Shown one piece after another: positions 54,318-64,000 of a stretch of DNA of 64,000 bases (position 1 is its first letter; every line of letters begins with the position of its first letter). Origin of the DNA: Undaria pinnatifida (lineage: Eukaryota; Sar; Phaeophyceae; Laminariales; Alariaceae); NCBI GenBank assembly GCA_012845835.1, contig JABAKD010000023.1, positions 15,992,702-16,056,701 of the forward strand, given 5' to 3'. The position numbers were made by a program, and so were the translations under genes. A model generated the notes under the pieces. It was not told the origin of the DNA, searched no databases, and worked only from the letters and a program-made list of their open reading frames with translations.

Positions 54318-55914
54318 GGACAGGGCGCGAGCAGCAGACGTGCCCGCATGCTATCGAAGACCAGATGTGGGGATGTTTCCAAGTACAAGCCGACGCATGC
54401 TTCGCAGGATCCAGGTAGTGACGTACACGAGGTACTGCACTAGTATTAATGACATTAACTACGGAGTAATATCTTTTTGCGTCACATTCTCTTGAACACC
54501 TGTCGTTTGTTTTGTTATATATATACTTAGAACAAAGTTCCCCTCCGGGAAGTGCCTAGGGGAGTGGCACAAGAGCGAAACCTAAGCATCCAACATCTGA
54601 CTGCCTGTGGGCAAATAAGATTTTTTTGGTTGTGGTGAAAACTATGTTCTTGTCCGCATCTCGAGAAGCGGAGTGTGGGGAGGCGCCCTCCTGGGGACGG
54701 TTCGCTCTCTCCGCGTCGTGGTGGAAAACCGTAAAGACATGGTAATCCTATCAGTACGTGTCCAGCACGAGTACTCGCACGATGTGGACTTTTTGTACGG
54801 GCGACGCTTGCGCAGTAAAATTTGGAAGTTTTCGTCGTGAAAAGTATATGGACGAAAGGTGGGTTTTCAACCGGCAAAAAAAAAACAGCAGTTGTTCCGC
54901 GCGCGGTCTTTCTGTCGTGGTTGGTTTTGATGTTTTTTTCTTTATTTCGTATGGGATTCAGCCATTTCAGATTAGGTACTCTTTTTGTCTTGTTGAGCCA
55001 GATATTGAATTTCACTACGAGTGATCCACGCCAGGATGGGCAATCATCTCCCTTCACCAGCTCGTCGCAGACAGTGCACGGAATGATAAATTGCTGTATC
55101 GCGTCATATGTCGCTGAGATAGAGAAGCCCTCTCTCATGGAGCATCAGCGCCGATATTATCCACTGCTGTTTGCGTTTTAGAGTCAAGGAAAATCACGCT
55201 GAATTGTTTTTTGATCGTCGTCCGATTCAAAATCGTCCCCTCGAGGAGACGAATTTACTTTGCCTATCAACGGCGAAGTTCGAGTACCAACCAAACCATC
55301 GATTTGCTCTTGTACGTATACTGCTGTACTGCTGTATGTAGTACTGTACACCACGTATGGGTATGCCACACGCGCGTGATGATGTTGCCTGCTGTTGCTT
55401 GTGTTGCTGGGCACGGTTGCAGCGTTGTCTGTGTTATCTGTATGTTCACTGTTGTTGCGTGCACATGGCTGGGTGCGTGCTCGCGGGGGGGTAGAAACAC
55501 TAATTCATGATCGGAAATTTAATATGATAACAATCATTGATGCAAAAGTCTTAAAATCCAACGGTCCTAACATTTTCGTCCAGAATGGCGATGCCGCCTA
55601 CACCAGCAGCAACAGACAGGTAATCGATTACATATACGAACCAGGCCCCGAAAAAATCAACTAGCCACACGAGTACGGCGCAGATGGATGTTCCACACAC
55701 GCACGGTGTTACCTGCTGGTGGTGCTGCTGGTCGGCAGTTTTTTAACGTTGCTGTGCTCTCTGCGTATTGGCTGTGCTCATGGCTGTGTTCATGATAAGA
55801 CAAGAAACAGACCGAATGTCAATGTTACCTCTGGGTTTGGTACGCGCGCAAAGGGTATAGTACCATAAAAAAGTATACCCTTTGTACGCGGGCACGATGT
55901 TGGATGTTGCGGCA
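54318..55914. other. mostly unassigned; short R9 and R7 similarities
   Basis: 54318-54350 resembles 42410-42440; 54655-54725 (minus) resembles 17375-17425. The minus-strand frame 54527-55138 (203 aa) and overlapping plus frames have no recognised domain. Confidence 0.4.
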
Positions 55915-56100
55915 ACCCGAGAATTTGCCTTATCCGTGCCCAAAGCCAACAATTTTTAAATGGCTTGCCATGCGCGGCACACCGCACGGATCGCGCCCAA
56001 ACCTTTGGCAACGTGACCCCAACAATCGAAAGTGCCCACCCCCTCTAACGTTTCGGATAAAAGTGCGAGCACGAAGAGGTGTGCCCGAAGAAAAGCAATA
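55915..56100 (-). repeat. dispersed repeat R4, copy 2
   Basis: Inverted partner of 24470-24648. Both copies have an AT-rich TATATA segment just upstream of the shared block in repeat orientation. Confidence 0.75.
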
Positions 56101-56943
56101 CGACAATTATACGTCTACATACATCGAAATATATATTCAAGTATATGTTTTTTTTCCTCTCTTTTTCCCCTTTTTTTATGGTCTGGCTTGTTTTGTTGGG
56201 TTTTTCCATACCCGGGACGCTAGCATTTCACTTGCTTTACCTTGATGAATTGCAACTGTGTGGTTTACCCTGTCGCACAGTCTGTGACCACATAATTTGT
56301 ATGGTAATTTTCATCTCTGGGACGCAAGGACAGCACGAGCACTGGGTGTGATGATGTCGTTGGGCGAAAAAACATAACATCTGATTTACGGCCTGATACC
56401 TGTAATACTTACTGCTGTGCCAGAAACGTTCTCGTACCTACAGAACATTATACAGGTATAGAGTAAAAGCCAAGTACACGCAGAGTGCATGGCGATAAAT
56501 GAAATCTGACGATCCCGTGCACGACTGATGTGTGGTGGAACATGAGTACGCCCGGTATAAAGAAGAAAGCTCGCCTACATCCTTTTCTGCGATAGAATGG
56601 TCAGCGCCAACCGTCGCCGTCACGATACCACATGCATGAACAGCCATCTCTTTTTTGTTATCGTGGACAGCTCAAGCAGTGTCTGGTGCTGGTACCGCCA
56701 CCGCTGTCGCACCCCCTCCCCTCTAACAGGACAGGGACAGAAATTGAAAAAAAAAGGAAAAAAAAACAAAAAGGAAGACGGGGAGGCCGGTACGACTCTT
56801 TGAGAATCGTATCGCCCGCTGTACGCCTCCTTTCTCGATGGGTAGCGATCGACCCCAGGTTTCGATCGACAACTGCTGAGGCAGCTGCTCCTCGCGTTTT
56901 TACCTGATATCATACTCTCATACCATGCTGTGGTGGTATTTTT
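56101..56943. other. unassigned sequence
   Basis: No gene or repeat recognised; an A-rich run lies at 56745-56775. Confidence 0.4.
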
Positions 56944-58114
56944 CAAGGGCTTGCATGGGGCCGAAGCCCCATGCAAGTGGGATGGGAGGGTTTCGCTCGC
57001 CGCAGGCGGGAAACTTTTGGGTCCCATATTTGTGTGGGATGGGATCCCATGGTCATTGTTGCCGCTCCCACTTTAAAAAATGGGAATGGGACCACTTGCG
57101 TTTTACTTGGGATGGGAATTGGACGGGAAGTTGGAATGTTTTGCAATAGTGGGACCAAATGGGATTCCACAAAAATCGAGATGAGGTGGGCTGGGACTGT
57201 TGTGTCATAGGGGAGATGGCGGGACGCCGCCGGGAAATGTGGGATTTAACATGGGATCCAGTATGGGACAACACCGGGCAAGACAATCTGGGAACCTGCG
57301 CGGGAGTAGGTAGCCCTTCCCCAGCATACATACACTACATGGACCAAAAGTGGGGCTTGCAAACAGACCAACAAAAGCACGTTCGTGGTCGTCTTATTGT
57401 CTTATTAATTGATTAATTGGTAGCCCAAAACGAAAACAACGATAAATCAAGAACCAACCCCGATCGAAAAGCAAACAATGTTTGCAGAGGTGTGTTAACT
57501 TGTGTTAACTCCAAGGATCAATGAACATGCCCCACCAACCTTAAACAAAGTAGACAAGAAAAAAATGAAAAAATGGGTACATGAATGCATCCAATGGAAA
57601 AATGAAAAATGAACACGGACAAAAGTCGGGTATCTGTGACAAAGGCTGAGAGCCGCCGAAGCCGGTAGGGTCCGACATAGAGTTGTGTGTGTGCCCTGCT
57701 GCCTGCGGCACAAAAACAAACGTGTCAAGATCTTTTTTTTTTTTACATTTAGATTCAACCCGCGTGCGTGGGTGTTGGCCCAGTGGCCCGGGCGCTGCGG
57801 GACATTCTATTTGGAATAAAATGGGGAACTGACATATGGGAAGTCTTGCGCTCACAGTGCACACTGGGACGGGAGTGGCTACTTTTACAGTGGGATTGGG
57901 ACGGGAGTAGCTGTGCCGATGGTGGGATGGGAAGCAGGTGGGATGGGAGCGGTGCTATATCGGTTATGTGGGTGTAAGTGGGGCAAGAATTTTAGATGAG
58001 ATGGGACTTGGTGGGATGGGAAGCGGGTATCCCACTGTGGGATTCCCATCCCATTCCCATCCCATCCCATATTAGATGGGATTCCCATCCCATTTGTTCC
58101 CATGCAAGCCCTTG
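56944..58114. mobile_element. hAT-like element A (GGGATGGGA family)
   Basis: Perfect 16 bp terminal inverted repeats CAAGGGCTTGCATGGG, flanked on both sides by GTATTTTT (56936-56943 and 58115-58122), a perfect 8 bp target duplication. Length 1171 bp. The left 400 bp and right 250 bp are full of GGGATGGGA/TCCCATCCC words. A hairpin, CTTGCATGGGG-CCGAAG-CCCCATGCAAG, lies at 56950-56977 and reuses part of the terminus. The centre (57330-57770) has no transposase. The hAT superfamily is inferred from target length and CARGG ends. Confidence 0.9.
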
Positions 58115-58122
58115 GTATTTTT

Positions 58123-59110
58123 ATAAGGCACGGTGCGCTCCATCACCACTAACACTACCAACGAACTGCGCTACGCCGGGTGCACCAAAACGCAGGGCAT
58201 GGAGCACCCCCCTCCTTTTTGCTAGATATTGACAGTACCGGATAAAGAGTGCAAACCCATCGGCGAGATTGAGTAATGAACAAAATGGATGAAAATACTC
58301 TAGATCTCGCTCGCCCTCATGGGTCCGAATATATTGACGGGTGGCTTTGCTGTGTCTGGTGCCTGGTGTGTAACTATGTGGGTGTGATGATTCGACGACG
58401 GATTGTGCATGTCGGTTTTACTTGCGCTGGCCCACATCTGATCGAGTGTGTATTTGTGGTTGGCGAGATGATACTTTGTGTTTCTTAGTGAGATTATGGG
58501 TACGTGGCTCTCTGTGTCCCTCGGTGTTCTCGTTGTACGTTTTATACCACGGACCAGCTCTGTTTTTTTTTTGTGTAAGATCGGAAATCGGATCCCCCAT
58601 CGCTTGTTTTCTTTCTTTCTGTTCGGGCCTAGCTTGGGCTGTGCCTACCCCTCGCTGCTACCGAAGCTACTTGCATCACCCACGAGCTTCTCGATCTGCA
58701 GCGGTCGCCTTCATACGTATCCTATGTTTCGATCGACGGCTAGCGGGCCAGGTAGTTAGTTGCGATCGACATGTTTACTCTCTATTTTTCTTACTGTACT
58801 CACCCGGGTCTTTTGGACCACCCCCATATATGAGATTCCGCAAAATCCTGAAGACTCTCGCTGTAGCCTGCGCTGCTGTATAAAACGTTACCAGGCTCTA
58901 GATGTCGTTTTCCTATCTCGTGGTCTCCCTGGTCCTCACCAGGGTGTCCTAGTTTGATCTCACGGGCGTCACCAGGCGAACGTAAAATGACACGCCGGCC
59001 GTAGACACCAATTTCTGCGCAATCAGGTTCGTACAATGGAGAGAGGGTTTGCCAGGGTCCGCCCATTTTAATCAGACGTCCAAATTCCAAATCCATCTTG
59101 AACACATTGG
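58123..59110. other. unassigned sequence
   Basis: Frame 58422-58883 (+, 153 aa) overlaps 58478-58759 in another frame; neither is recognised. No repeat partner. Confidence 0.35.
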
Positions 59111-59119
59111 ACTTATCTT

Positions 59120-59265
59120 ATATAGCATGCACTGCTGTATGTGACATCACTCTTCCCAGGCTCCAGGCCCCGGTCCCCCTGGTTTCATAGACTGCACTGC
59201 TTTATGTGATATCACTGTTCCCGGGCTCCAGGCTCCAGGCTCCTGTCCCATTGGTTTCCAGTTCT
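59120..59265. repeat. tandem repeat, about 66 bp, two units
   Basis: TGCACTGCT.TATGTGA.ATC, ACT.TTCCC.GGCTCCAGG and GGTTTC recur at 59127 and 59193, with an internal doubling of GGCTCCA in the second unit. Confidence 0.75.
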
Positions 59266-59320
59266 ATCCCCTGGTTCATCAACAGGGTGTTCCGTGGTTC
59301 GATCTCTCTGGTCATCACCA

Positions 59321-59626
59321 TGTTACAGCAGCGTGATGCCCCTTGATACCTGTCAAGACCTGTCTCACCTCGATGTAGCCGGGCGTTCGTACGTAGAGCT
59401 CAAGAAGTGACTTATAGCCACGTTATAGTCCAGAAGACCACGAAAGACGGGGTTAACGTTGCCGGAACGGGTACACGCTGTTTACGGGCAGGTAGGTTGC
59501 GAGTCGGGCGAGAGCAACGTACACGTGTAATGACACAGTGTTTGGACACACTTGGTGGTTTGGACTGGTGGTATAATTTTGATCTCTCGGTATCGGTCGG
59601 GATAAGTAACTCGTAGCGCTGCAACA
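59321..59626. repeat. dispersed repeat R6 / solo-LTR candidate, copy 2
   Basis: Begins TGTTACAGCAGCG and can be taken to GCGCTGCAACA at 59626, giving TGTT...AACA ends with a short mirrored motif. Partner of 37392-37679. Flanking bases show no 5 bp duplication. Confidence 0.6.
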
Positions 59627-59840
59627 GCTGTGCTTGCCTCGGCGCGTTCAAAAACACAATACCTCCCCCTCCCCCTCCTGCAACCCCCCCTCCCAAAATA
59701 TAAACATACCTATAGATATCTTTCTGCTGAAAGTGCTCGGTTGGTGAACCCCTGGCATTTCCGGGGGTCCCACTTGGACACCGCCTCCGTGCATTACTTG
59801 CGGAACAGTCCAGCTTTTCGTTGGTTTCATGCTCCGTCTT

Positions 59841-60121
59841 ACTGTTTTTATTTCTGCTCGTTTTGCCAATTGTTTCTTGACTTTTCAGCTGCTTCCTGCA
59901 AATTCGGTTTTCTGCCAGCAACACGATTGATTTTGAACTTTTTCGGGATTTTTTCTTCTTTTTTGGGTAGTATAAGTTGAACTTCCTACCCTTTGCCGCT
60001 AATTTACCGCCTGTGCATTACTTGCGGAACGGTCCAGCTTTAGCTTTTCTTTGATTTCCACCAATTGTATTATACTTGCACGAAGTTTCATCAGCTGAGA
60101 CCTGGGCTTGGCTCATCAGCT
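59841..60121. repeat. dispersed repeat R5, copy 2
   Basis: Partner of 34027-34298. The part GTGCATTACTTGCGGAAC..GTCCAGCTTT is also present just upstream at 59792-59820, so this copy carries an internal partial duplication. Confidence 0.75.
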
Positions 60122-60500
60122 TCGCGCCGCCCAGCAGCGCAGTGCCGTGCAGTGCCGTGCCCTGCGATGCCCTGCAGCTCAGCTCAGCAGCGCACCGCAG
60201 CGCTAGCTCAGCAGAGCACAGCGCTGTGCTTTGCCGTGCTTTGCTATGCTGCGTGCTTTGCTGTACTTTTATTTACTAGTTCGTACATGCCAGTAATATT
60301 CGAAGTATCATATCACGTACCGGTACTAGTAATACTACACCAGGTTTGTACATATCAGGTTGTTATTGGATCACAAACAATGCACATCCAGCTCAGGTTA
60401 GCCCGGCTTTATATATATAATTCAGCAGCGCAGTGCGGTGCCGTGCCTTGCCCTTCGTTTTGCGGTGCTGTGTCGTGCGGCGCTGTGCGTTCTTTTGAAC
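60122..60500. repeat. GTGCCGTGC / GCTTTGC low-complexity DNA
   Basis: Two blocks (60130-60265 and 60425-60495) composed of GTGC, CCGTGC, GCAGCGC and TTTGC words. No gene. Confidence 0.7.
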
Positions 60501-61300
60501 ATACAGAAGCAGTTACTAGTAGTAGTTGTAGTACCAGGTATGATACATGTACCAGGTTTATGTACGTGTTTTGTGTACTCGTCTTTTTCTTTCTTTAGTT
60601 GATTGTCCTCTTTCGGTCCCCATGCCCCCCCCCCCCCCGCAAATATCACACGTACTGCCGTTCAGAACGTGACATCAACAAGCACACAGCACAGCGCATT
60701 GCAATTAGCTCTGCACAAGCACCTCTTGGCATCATTATCAATTCGCTATTCACACCAAATAATCACGGGCCTCTTCTCCCTGCCCTATTTATTTACATGT
60801 TTCAGTTTGTTGCATTCTTCTTTGCGCAAGCGTAGCAGGCGGCGTCAGCAGCCTTGCGAAGCGGAGCCCTGTGCTTCTTTAGAACCACACAGAGTATCAC
60901 CAGGTATTGGGCGAAGTACCAGGTACCAGGTACCGGTAGTACGTGTGTGTAGCCGTCCTTTTGCTTTTTCGTCGTTGATTTTGTTCTCTATCTCGGTCCT
61001 CTTCGCGATTTTTTATTCGCAAATTACACCTGTACTACTGCCGATCAGAACATGACATCGCCAACATACAGCACAGCACAGGCAGGGCAATCAGCTCCGC
61101 ACAAGCAGCTCTTGGCATTATGAAATCGCTAGTTGCACTTAATCACGGGCCTCTTCTTTCTGCTCGTTTCACGCTCAGTTGAAATCTTCCTTGCGCGAGC
61201 GTAGCGGGCGGCGTCCCTGCGTTTTCCGAGCCCCAATCACATTGGCCGAGGGTTCCCCCCCCATCCGCCCTCGGCCAATCATGGGGCGAGGCACGCGCGG
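60501..61300. other. unassigned sequence
   Basis: No gene. Two diverged copies of AATCACGGGCCTCTTCT..CTGC with TTGCGCAAGCGTAGCAGGCG or TTGCGCGAGCGTAGCGGGCG lie at 60763-60850 and 61141-61215. Four TACCAGGTA-type words lie at 60530-60935. Confidence 0.4.
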
Positions 61301-61309
61301 CTGGAGTTG

Positions 61310-61945
61310 CCCCTCGGGGTAACCCCACCCCCCTCTCCCCCCAGTTTTGCCGCACCCGGGGATGATTTTGCCCCATCCCCGGTACAGACATCATTCCATA
61401 TATCTACAACTCCAACACTCCGGGGACGAAAATTGATTTCTCCCGGGTCGACACCGCCGCGCACGGTGTGGAAACACGAATCTCACGGATCGCTGATTGG
61501 CTGGGGCGCGTAGAGCGAACGCAACACGCGGAGGATAGGGCCCCGTCCTCGTTTAACCCCCCCAGTCCAGCCGCACCCGGGGAGGATTGGGTCCCATCCT
61601 GGGTTCAGACGTCCTTCCATATCTTTACAACTTGGACACCCGGGGACGAAAATCGAGTTCTCCCGGGTGCACAATCTCCCGCACGGTGTGGAACCCCAAT
61701 CCCACGGGCCGTTCGCTGATTGGCTGGGGCGCGTAGAGCGAGGGCAACCCGGGGAGGCTAGGGCCTCGTCCCCGTTTGACCCCCCCCCCAGTCCTGCCGC
61801 ACACGAGAAGGATTGGGACCCATCCTCGCTTCAGACATTCCATATATATACAACTCGGACACCCCGGGGACCAAAATCGAGTTCTTCCGGGTCGACACCG
61901 CCCTGCACGGTGTGTAAATATCAATCCCACGGGCTTCCACTTTGC
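61310..61945. repeat. tandem repeat, about 223 bp, three units
   Basis: TTCCATAT followed by TACAAC recurs at about 61394, 61614 and 61840; CTGATTGGCTGGGGCGCGTA at 61493 and 61716. Each unit also has CCCCCAGT..TGCCGCAC, GGGGACGAAAAT (or GGGGACCAAAAT) and CGCACGGTGTGG. The units contain ATTGGCTG, the inverse of a CCAAT box, next to GGGGCG, a promoter-like combination, but no associated gene is seen. Confidence 0.85.
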
Positions 61946-62530
61946 CGACCAAACACCACTTACGCACCGCACGACACTCCCACCCACCGACCCAGCCATC
62001 CACCCATCAACCAACCCACCCACCATGCCACAGCTGTACAGTAGCAAACGGGTGCGTTGGTTTGTACTCGAACTTCGCCAGAGCAGGTCGGTAGATATCG
62101 GAGAGAAAGGCATACATACTGTACCAAATATAATGACAGCTCAACTTCCAACAGGCACGAAAGCACTCACCCACGAACGAAACCGCGGCACCAACCCACC
62201 TAACGAACCACCTGCCAACGGGCCAACCCCTCTTACCACCCAACACTTTAACCGACATCTGCTACAGCAGTACAGCAGTACGTACACCAGCAAACAGAGG
62301 TGTTGGAATGTACTCGTGTTTTATCTTGAAAACAGTTTATCTTGAAAACACAATCATGGGTACGTTGCACTTCCAGCGGAGTACAATTACGTGTTAACCA
62401 CCCAATCTCGCCCATCCACCGACCCACCACCCACCCACGAACCGGTGGTACTGGTACCTACTGCTGCACGTTGAAGGTACACGTACCGGCGATTATAACG
62501 CCCACGGCAAAAATAAAGCACCCTCGGTGA
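61946..62530. repeat. CCACCCACC and CAGCAGTACGTAC elements
   Basis: Pieces related to the array at 16240-17310: ACCAACCCACCCACCATGCC, CAGCAGTACAGCAGTACGTA and CACCCACGAACCGG. A fragment of the same repeat family. Confidence 0.55.
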
Positions 62531-63518
62531 GTTTTTAGTATGGCGTGGTCCGTGAAAGTAAGTATAATAGCATATCGTTCGTGAATCTGGAAAACATCGA
62601 CCCCACGACTATCAACTCTTCGTTTTTTGAGCTTGCCTCTGGTCTCTTTGGGTTCATCCTACACCCAGACAATTCTCTGTGGTGTTGAAAAAATGTATAA
62701 AGACAGGTTCGTATAACTAGTCCACAACTAATGCTACGATATTCCAGCCGTGAGCATGTACCAGTCCTGCTAAAAAGGATGCTTGGTTGTCGGACGTGTC
62801 TGTAGTTACAACAACACACCTGCACGAAGGCCGCGCTTCCGTTGACTGGCAAATCGCCCAAGCAACAGCAGCACAAACAGGCACCACAGCGACAGCACGC
62901 CTTTCACACCTACCTCTACCGCTCCAACGAGTCTGGGACTAAAGCGGCAATTGTAATGCAACGGTTTCCGTGGATACCATAGTCGACCTTCGCTTGACGC
63001 AGCCCAATAAGAAAAAATAAGACTCGCGAAGCGCACCGATTTTTGCGCTTGTATATATAATAGTTGGCCTCGGTTGGCACCGACGCCGTAAAATATTTTA
63101 TTTATATCAAGGTTGCCGTCGGTTGGCAACGACGATGTATAATATGCCAGTGATTGCTTGATCTAGACAACCAGGATGCCGTTTTTATTTCATTTTATTG
63201 GCGGTCACCATGATGGTTATCGGGTTGGATAATTTTGTGCGGGGTGGAGAACCCTAACTCCGCACAAGAGGAATGATCGTATCACGTAGTGTGAATATGG
63301 TAAGGCACACGAGGCAGTTCCGTAGTAATACCCTCTGCTATCTCTGGAGTGGCCGCAACAGTAAACAAAGTAACTCATTGGCGCTGTCATCCTTAAGCCT
63401 GAAAGTATTCACAAGGTGCCGAAGTCCGCCTTACGAGCGATTCTTGGAAGGATGAAGTTCAACCCGCATGAGACTCGCCGAACACCTCACGGCGCTTCGC
63501 GCTTGGTGCACGCAATGT
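62531..63518. other. unassigned sequence
   Basis: No gene recognised. Two diverged copies of GGTTGGCA.CGACG.TGTA or CCGTAAAATAT lie at 63070 and 63118. Confidence 0.4.
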
Positions 63519-63864
63519 CTGCCTGGTTGGTGAAAACCCTACGTGCTCCGTCCCGGCATATTGGGGATGCGAGGGTCTATGGTCACACGACTACGGCCAT
63601 GCACAAATTGAGGACCAGGCACACACCCCCGCAAAAATCCTAGAGACTAGCGAGAAAACGATCTCTATCCTAGGAGATAGATGGTGGCCGCAGACGGTGA
63701 AACAGGACGGGGTTAGGATAAGCAAACAGTTTCTGTGTAATATTTGGAAGAAGCGTAATGAGCGACCAATTGTTGGCGGTGTCTCTATTAGGAGTAGAAA
63801 CGGTGCTACGGCTCGAAAGGGATGCGTGGTCAATGGTGAAATGACTAAGGCAAGCAACAAATGA
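63519..63864 (+). pseudogene. LINE family 2, C-terminal fragment (copy c)
   Basis: The 90 bp module at 63519-63607 is followed at 63646 by a 72-codon open frame: TSEKTISILGDRWWPQTVKQ, then ISKQFLCNIWKKRNERP, GGVSIRSRNGATARKGCVVN and a TGA stop at 63862-63864. It is the least damaged of the three copies and shows that the C-terminal peptide is a genuine coding sequence of the source element. A poly-C tail (ACGCCCCCCC) follows. Confidence 0.7.
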
Positions 63865-64000
63865 GTACGCCCCCCCTCCTCCTCCCCCCCCCCGCAAAAG
63901 CCTTCCAAGACGTGGCATATTTGAAAAAAACATGAACGTTTTGTTTTCCCCAGACCGACGTTACCCGCAATCTTTCAGCTAATAACCCAAGAACAAAACG
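63865..64000. other. C-rich tail and unassigned end
   Basis: A C/T-rich run to about 63893, then nothing recognisable to the window edge. Confidence 0.5.

Overview
The window looks like nuclear DNA of a repeat-rich eukaryote. A brown alga or other stramenopile is my best guess, but I hold it loosely: it rests on the mix of transposon families and on loosely remembered resemblance of the C-terminal LINE peptide to brown-algal repeat proteins, not on any host gene. I see no intact, confidently recognisable host gene in 64 kb, and no rRNA gene, functional tRNA, CRISPR array or prokaryotic operon. Most open frames are by-products of low-complexity DNA. The content is mobile elements, their debris and local tandem duplications.

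Left third (1-24 kb). A decayed LINE reverse transcriptase (1.08-2.29 kb) ends in a long pyrimidine, (TTTCC)n tail. It is followed by a SINE 3' module, a tRNA-derived SINE and a 1.25 kb element that recurs at 24.65-25.90 kb. From 5.6 to 9.5 kb is a nest: a CGGGT-rich element with CAGGG termini holds a local duplication, the duplication holds a hAT-like element (6387-8246), and that element holds a SINE and a LINE 3' fragment. A 660 bp repeat at 0.3-0.96 kb recurs at 11.2-12.1 kb, where a SINE has landed inside it. Tandem arrays lie at 15.4 and 16.2-17.3 kb. A second hAT-like element with CGGATATCC subterminal repeats is at 22.7-23.9 kb.

Middle (24-47 kb). Two large tandem duplications (26.05-27.1 and 27.9-28.7 kb), 3' ends of a second LINE family (28.9-30.3 kb, again at 63.5-63.9 kb), several tRNA-like SINE heads (34.5-35.3 kb), a candidate non-coding LTR element (37.9-40.8 kb) and a broken pogo-type (DDE_1) transposase on the minus strand (43.56-45.66 kb), flanked by arrays of a GGGGGTGTGATA motif.

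Right third (47-64 kb). A complete but inactivated Ty1/copia retrotransposon on the minus strand (47010-52906) with both LTRs and recognisable gag, integrase, RT and RNase H remains; an (AAT)n microsatellite; a second copy of the tRNA-derived SINE; a hAT-like element with a perfect 8 bp target duplication (56944-58114); and a threefold 223 bp tandem array (61.3-61.9 kb).

The most interesting pattern is a group of hAT-like non-autonomous elements. Each has its own short terminal inverted repeat and an imperfect or perfect 8 bp target duplication, and in each the subterminal DNA has grown into a minisatellite of a family-specific short motif. No hAT transposase is visible in the window, so an enzyme encoded elsewhere is presumed.
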